Part shown: positions 59,834-64,000 of the stretch, in pieces | Layout of the letters: the number at the start of each line of letters is the position of its first letter | How positions within the stretch are numbered: the first letter of the stretch is position 1 | Origin: VXOI01 sp965197575 | GTDB lineage: Bacteria > Chloroflexota > Dehalococcoidia > Lucifugimonadales > UBA3495 | Assembly: GCA_965197575.1 (NCBI GenBank) | Contig: OZ240214.1 | Span: 1,054,001-1,118,000 of the forward strand | DNA length: 64,000 nt | Direction of reading: 5' to 3' | The notes under the pieces: model-generated | The model's input: only the letters and a program-made list of their open reading frames with translations | What the model was told of the DNA's origin: nothing | The model's database searches: none | Position numbers and translations under genes: made by a program

Positions 59834-62418
59834 TTAGGCTTCGTCTGGGGGGTCTTCATAGGTTTCAGTTTCGCGATTCCACCAAACATAATCCCAGGCG
59901 TCCGCATCGGCAGAAGGTTCGCAAGCCAACGCCGGAACCCATCGGCGCAATGGCGCCTTGCCTGGGGGTGATTCAGCAATCACCCGATACATGAGTTCAC
60001 CGTTCATTATGGTTGGCTCGATGATTTCCACATCCACGGCAATCTTGCCAGCTTGGGTAAAGCATACGCGGGAACCTTCGGAGAAAACTTGTTCGTAACC
60101 TTCGTGCGCCATATCAGTGAGGGCGCCGAGGGCCGTGCCAGGAACAAAGGTGGAGTACACTTCTCGGATCTGGTCCACAATTCTTGGTAAATCCTCCATT
60201 TCCTGTGATGCTTCAGCTTCGGCCTCTGCGGCTACTTTTAGCCGATCCAGGATGTGCACGAACTGAAGGTACAGCTTTTCTGTGAAGCGCAAACTGCCGT
60301 ATGTGTTATCAAAAATGGCAATATATGCACCGCTCTTGGCCCCCCCTCCAAATTTTTGACACTAATATTAGTAGCGGCAGACCCTACGTCTCGTTGCATG
60401 ATGCTATATTCATGCGCGAACACCTCTAACAATTTGTCTGACACGGCCCACTTTACTCTCAATTGCTTGAACCAGGGTTGATCTATGCAAAGCACGACGC
60501 CAGTGGTTCGGAAGTTTCTGGACCGCGCCCGCATGTTAGGGTTGTGCTGTTGCAGTTCCTGATACGCCTGAAACTGTCCCTGTCCGTCGAAATACCCTTT
60601 AACTCTCTCAGTTACTAGCATCTGGCATTCCATGAGAAAGCCGCCATTTCCTTTGAGGAAGTGACCTTGGATGACATCACTCTCCGAAATCGAAGTGTTA
60701 ACCCAAGTAGTTATCTGGGGCCGTGTCAAGCGATGTGGAGATGTATTTTTAACACGGATAAACGAATCGTTTGTATGCCAGGCCATGATCTCGTATGCCC
60801 GCGCATTGTGGAAATACGTAGCACCCGGATAGCACTCTCTTAGTGCTTGAGTTTCACTTGCATCACCCAGAGCGTCGGCGTTTTGACTACGCTTGATTTG
60901 GAAATTGATGTCGCCGATATTCCTGAGAGGATATCCCCGGTGAGGAGTATCGCCGCCAAGCCTTGCGATTGCGTCGAACTCTGTCGGTCGGTTGCCTCCC
61001 GGAAGGGCGTACTGATGGATGTCCCCGAATCCTCCCGGCCACAGTACCCGAGTCGGCAGGCTCGAAGGAGCCGCAAGCGACTCACGTTCATCGGCCAGAC
61101 AGCGTCCGTGGGCAAACTGCATGAAGCGATTGTCCAGGTATAGATGAGAGGGTTCAACGGACATGTCATGGTATTCTTGAAAAGAGGTGCCATATATGCG
61201 AAATGCGTCGGGAGTTCCTATTACTATGAACGCTCCGGGGCCGTTGCGCCCAACTCTGCCAAGTCGCTGTCGGTACGCCTTGCGGGTCGGTGGAATTCCC
61301 ACATTGAACCCAACACGCAGATTGGGCAAATCTATTCCAAGCTCGAGTGCCGATGTCGACACGACACCACGAAGGGCACCTGACCGCAGGCGACTTTCGA
61401 TTTGCTGCCGTTCCGTGGGGGTGTAACCCGCGCGATACGGGGAAACTTCAGGATGGTCGGAAAGTTCGTCTACTTCTTCCTGAGTAGCCATAGCCAAAGT
61501 TTCGACGCCTTTTCTTGAATCCACAAAGGTTATGAAACTGCCTTCATGCCCTTGAGACAGAACGCGACGCTGAAGCTCTTTGGCAATCTGGAGTTCTGAC
61601 CCATTCGGACAAGCGACATGGGCTACAATTCGTTCATGTCGCGGAGCACCATCAGCTTCGTGGTCTATGATGGAAAATTCTGCGCCCGTAAGTTGTTTCA
61701 GATGCTCCCCTGGATTCGCTATTGTCGCCGTTGCTGTAACGAACTGCAAAGGACGCTCAGTTGCCTTGTTACTGAGCAGATGATTCCGCGCAGCAATTAG
61801 TCGTCTAATCAAAAACGAGGAATTACTCCCAAACACCCCTTCCAGTGTATGGGCCTCATCCATCACAAGCGTTGAAAGTGCGCTAACGAAGGTCTTAACC
61901 ATAGGCATTGCCAAGCTTGACATTAGCCAAGCGTGACAAACGTCAGGCGTCATAACGATAACTCGTGCGCGTTTCAACACAGCGTCCCGATCCTTAACCG
62001 GAACTGTGCCGTCTATACGTCCAACTACGCTTTCCTCATCAAGACCCAGCTCGCGAGCCATTGCCTTCCAACTGCGCAGTTGGTCAGCTACCAACGCCCT
62101 GAGAGGATAGAAAACGGCCACCTTACTTGACGGGTCGCTCAATATCTTATGGAAAGCGTGGGACTGGAATACCAAGCTCTTGCCCGACGCTGTCCCTGTT
62201 GATATTACAAGGTTCTCGCCCCTTCCAAGTGCTTCAAGTGCTTGAGACTGGTGAGCCCATAGGCTGCCGGAGTATTGGCGGTTGAGAAAGTCGCCTACTT
62301 TAGAAGAGAACAAAAACCGAGGGATTTTTTCGTGACGGGCCGAACGTCCTTCAACATTGAAGGATTCGATGACCGAAAATTCCATGCCTTGCAGGAGTTT
62401 GTGAATGGTATCGTACAT
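59834..62418 (-). pseudogene. DEAH-box helicase split by a frameshift at seven G
   Basis: The first frame (62418-60238) has GTASGKS (75-81), DEAH (187-190), TATATIANP, the FVDSRKGVE segment, ALELGIDLPNLRVGFNVGIP, and QRLGRVGRNGPGAFIVIGT, giving a complete superfamily 2 core related to YprA/Hrq1-type helicases. At C7 on the plus strand (60340-60346) the frame leaves homology; adding one base continues it as AKSGAYIAIFDNTYGSLRFT, into the open frame ending at 59834. The joined product would be 861 residues. Codon use is more AT-rich than its neighbours. Role in DNA repair or defence is not decided. Confidence 0.75.
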
Positions 62419-62446
62419 ACCCTAACTTACTCCAAAAATACTTTCG

Positions 62447-63157
62447 CTAGTCTTCTAGCGCGATCCGGAGCCGTTTGTTGATGCGACCCTTGCTCTCGTG
62501 GCCCACTACCCGGATTCGCCCGACCTCCCGGGTGTTGGCTACGTGAGTGCCGCCGTCAGCCTGGAGGTCGAGGCCCACGATGTCCACCGTGCGCACCTCC
62601 CGGATGCCAGCGGGCAGCAGGTTGATCTTGGTGCGGACCAGGTCGGGGGTCTGCTCGGCCTGCTCCCGCGAGAGATTGCCGGTCCGAACGTCCCGCGCGG
62701 CGGCCACTTCGGCGTTGATTTTCTCCGCGATCTCGTCGGCGAATCCGGCGGACATTTGCTCCAGTTCGAAGTCCATCCGCGCCTCGCCCGGGCGCATGTC
62801 TCCGCCGGTCACCTGAGCTCCATAGTCGCGCCAGACCACGCCGCACAAGATGTGCAGGGCGGTGTGAGTGCGCATCAGCCGGTAGCGCCGCTCCCAGTCT
62901 ATAATTCCCGTAACCCGGACGCTGGCCTCGGGGGGCTCCCCATCGATCAGATGCACCAACTGCCCATCGGCGCGCGTCACGCTCGAAACCCGAAACTCCC
63001 GGCCGTCGGCCCTGAGCACGCCGGTATCGCTGGGCTGTCCGCCCCCGCCGGTGTAGAAGGCGGTGCGGTCCAAGACCACGCCTTTCTCCGCCACCGAGGC
63101 CACGGTTGCCTCGAACTCTTTCAGATAGCTATCGTTATGGAACAACAGATCTGTCAT
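62447..63157 (-). CDS. Alanyl-tRNA editing protein AlaX type
   Basis: 236 residues from ATG 63157 (a GTG is directly before it). It clears Ser or Gly wrongly attached to tRNA-Ala. Editing-site zinc ligands: His98 and His102 (RTHTALHIL), and the late His in DGGTHVANTREVG, where Asp stands where other members have Cys. AFYTGGGGQPSDTG and the fold match the AlaX-M/AlaRS editing domain. Minus strand, between the helicase and dnaN. Confidence 0.92.
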   Translation of the reverse strand: MTDLLFHNDSYLKEFEATVASVAEKGVVLDRTAFYTGGGGQPSDTGVLRADGREFRVSSVTRADGQLVHLIDGEPPEASVRVTGIIDWERRYRLMRTHTALHILCGVVWRDYGAQVTGGDMRPGEARMDFELEQMSAGFADEIAEKINAEVAAARDVRTGNLSREQAEQTPDLVRTKINLLPAGIREVRTVDIVGLDLQADGGTHVANTREVGRIRVVGHESKGRINKRLRIALED

Positions 63158-63286
63158 CACGCGCCGCCCATTATATCAAAGGAACCACGGATAAACGCGC
63201 TCGAACGACTCGATGCAGGGTCTGATGCGCCCGAATGCCTGGTGCGGGGCCTTTCAGCTTTTGGCGGACGATAGTCGAATCCGCTG

Positions 63287-63355
63287 GGCAACCACGAGGG
63301 TTGCCTCTACTATACACCCCACCTCCAAGCGTAGGGGCAGACCTTGTTGCTGCCC
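63287..63355. repeat. Two short hairpins in the alaX-dnaN divergent spacer
   Basis: GGCAACC/GGTTGCC (63287-63293, 63299-63305) and GGGCAG/CTGCCC (63335-63340, 63350-63355), the latter preceded by GTAG as in the dispersed GTAGGGGC family. Also TGCCTGGTGCGGGGC occurs twice (63236-63250, 63378-63392). Confidence 0.55.
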
Positions 63356-63395
63356 TGGGTGGAGTGAAAGACCCTGGTGCCTGGTGCGGGGCTTG

Positions 63396-63423
63396 TTGAC
63401 TTTGTGAGTGAATGAAATAAAAT
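63396..63423 (+). promoter_or_regulatory. Probable sigma70-type promoter of dnaN
   Basis: TTGACT (63396-63401), 16-base spacer, TAAAAT (63418-63423), 28 bases before the start codon. Confidence 0.6.
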
Positions 63424-63450
63424 TGGCTCTGAGACCTGAAGAGGCGGCAG

Positions 63451-64000
63451 ATGAAGATTTCGTGCTTGCAGGAAAACCTTAGCAGGGGACTGGGGGTGGT
63501 GGCGCGGGCGGTGGCAAACCGGGCAACGTTGCCGGTTACGCAAAACGTTCTGATCGGCATCGACCGGTCAATGCTGAAGCTGTCGGCCACGAATCTTGAA
63601 ATCTCCATGACCACCTGGGTGGGGGCAATGATCGAGGAGGAGGGCTCGGTTACAGTACCGGCCCGGCTGCTCACCGAATTCGTGAACTCCCTGCCCAACG
63701 ACCGCATCGACATGGAGATGGACGCGGGCTCGCAGGTGCTGCGGCTACGCTCCGGCCGCTCCGAGGCGAACATCCACGGTACCGACGCCTCCGAGTTCCC
63801 TCCCATACCCATGGTGGAAGACGGCATAGCTGCCCAGATCAAGCCGGGCGTGTTGAAGGCGGCCATCGGCCGGGTGGCGTTCGCTGCCGCAACCGAAGAA
63901 TCGCGGCCCGTGCTGACCGGCGTGGAGGTGAAGCTCCGGGAGGACTCGTTCACGATGGCCGCGGCCGACGGCTACCGTTTGGCGGTGCAACACGGGTCGT
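63451..64000 (+). CDS. dnaN: DNA polymerase III beta clamp, N-terminal part
   Basis: 183 codons are inside the window; the gene continues past the right edge. Start MKISCLQENLSRGLGVVARA is typical, followed by LPVTQNVLIGID, LSATNLEISM, VTVPARLLTEFVNSLPNDRI, and the second-domain start RVAFAAATEESRPVLTGVEV. It forms the sliding ring that holds polymerases, including Pol IV, on DNA. GAAGAGG precedes ATG. dnaA is not upstream, so this is not the classical dnaA-dnaN origin arrangement, at least on this side. Confidence 0.95.
   Translation, partial: MKISCLQENLSRGLGVVARAVANRATLPVTQNVLIGIDRSMLKLSATNLEISMTTWVGAMIEEEGSVTVPARLLTEFVNSLPNDRIDMEMDAGSQVLRLRSGRSEANIHGTDASEFPPIPMVEDGIAAQIKPGVLKAAIGRVAFAAATEESRPVLTGVEVKLREDSFTMAAADGYRLAVQHGS

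Noticed and set aside
63161..63450. Chromosome origin near dnaN
   Set aside because: No cluster of DnaA boxes (TTATCCACA-like) and no dnaA on the left side; only short hairpins and a promoter are seen.

Overview
The window is GC-rich, densely coded bacterial chromosome. It most likely comes from an uncultured Chloroflexota lineage of the SAR202/Dehalococcoidia type. That is an inference from gene content: a coenzyme F420 ligase, a chorismate dehydratase for futalosine-type menaquinone synthesis, a CO-dehydrogenase-like molybdenum hydroxylase, a molybdate ABC transporter, hydantoinase/oxoprolinase subunits, an amidohydrolase and dienelactone hydrolases. No rRNA gene is present to fix the taxonomy.

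Layout. 1-4050: edge of a putative deacetylase, a membrane protein, a Gfo/Idh/MocA oxidoreductase, a tiny secreted peptide, glutamine synthetase, tRNA-Arg(TCG) and tRNA-His(GTG) with a shared terminator, and a coiled-coil membrane protein. 4250-9450: a peptide ABC importer (binding protein and two permeases, no ATPases) and a secreted gluzincin-type peptidase. 9590-18065: MqnA, a MetF-like reductase, then a catabolic-looking minus-strand series (ThDP enzyme, retropepsin-like protease, CMD protein, SDR, DUF35 protein), PanE-like reductase, VOC protein. 18083-19815: a decayed mobile element with long inverted ends and a broken serine recombinase. 19811-26500: DUF2182 membrane protein, the molybdenum hydroxylase operon with a MoaD-like carrier, MazEF, Nudix, GNAT. 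26493-33740: hisA-hisH-cobalamin adenosyltransferase, a lower-GC GmrSD-like restriction gene, cofE, DNA polymerase IV, a GSAM-like aminotransferase. 33741-42910: a coiled-coil protein inside a duplicated gene end, a frameshifted exported protein, two dienelactone hydrolases, a jelly-roll protein, a selenoprotein, an amidohydrolase, prmC and prfA. 43430-47501: a menaquinone operon (ubiD-ubiA-ubiX-protease-ubiE). 47663-54588: zinc ribbon protein, modABC with its probable regulator, Lin0512 protein, a drug/lipid-type ABC exporter. 54774-64000: hyuB, PIG-L deacetylase, a DUF4258/DUF2283 pair, hyuA, a frameshifted DEAH helicase, alaX, and the start of dnaN.

The standout is at 38143-39624. An NHLRC2-like thioredoxin/NHL-repeat protein has an in-frame TGA exactly where the family has the first Cys of its CxxC motif, followed at the right distance by a strong hairpin with a GU-containing tip. 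This is the signature of a bacterial selenoprotein.

Connections. Molybdate uptake (modABC), the Mo hydroxylase and perhaps the MoaD-like carrier form one functional theme. MqnA plus the ubiD/ubiA/ubiX/ubiE group cover the first and late steps of menaquinone synthesis. Several families of intergenic palindromes are scattered through the window, and some run into reading frames and supply protein ends. Two genes are broken at 7-base G/C homopolymers, which may be sequence errors or real slippage sites.
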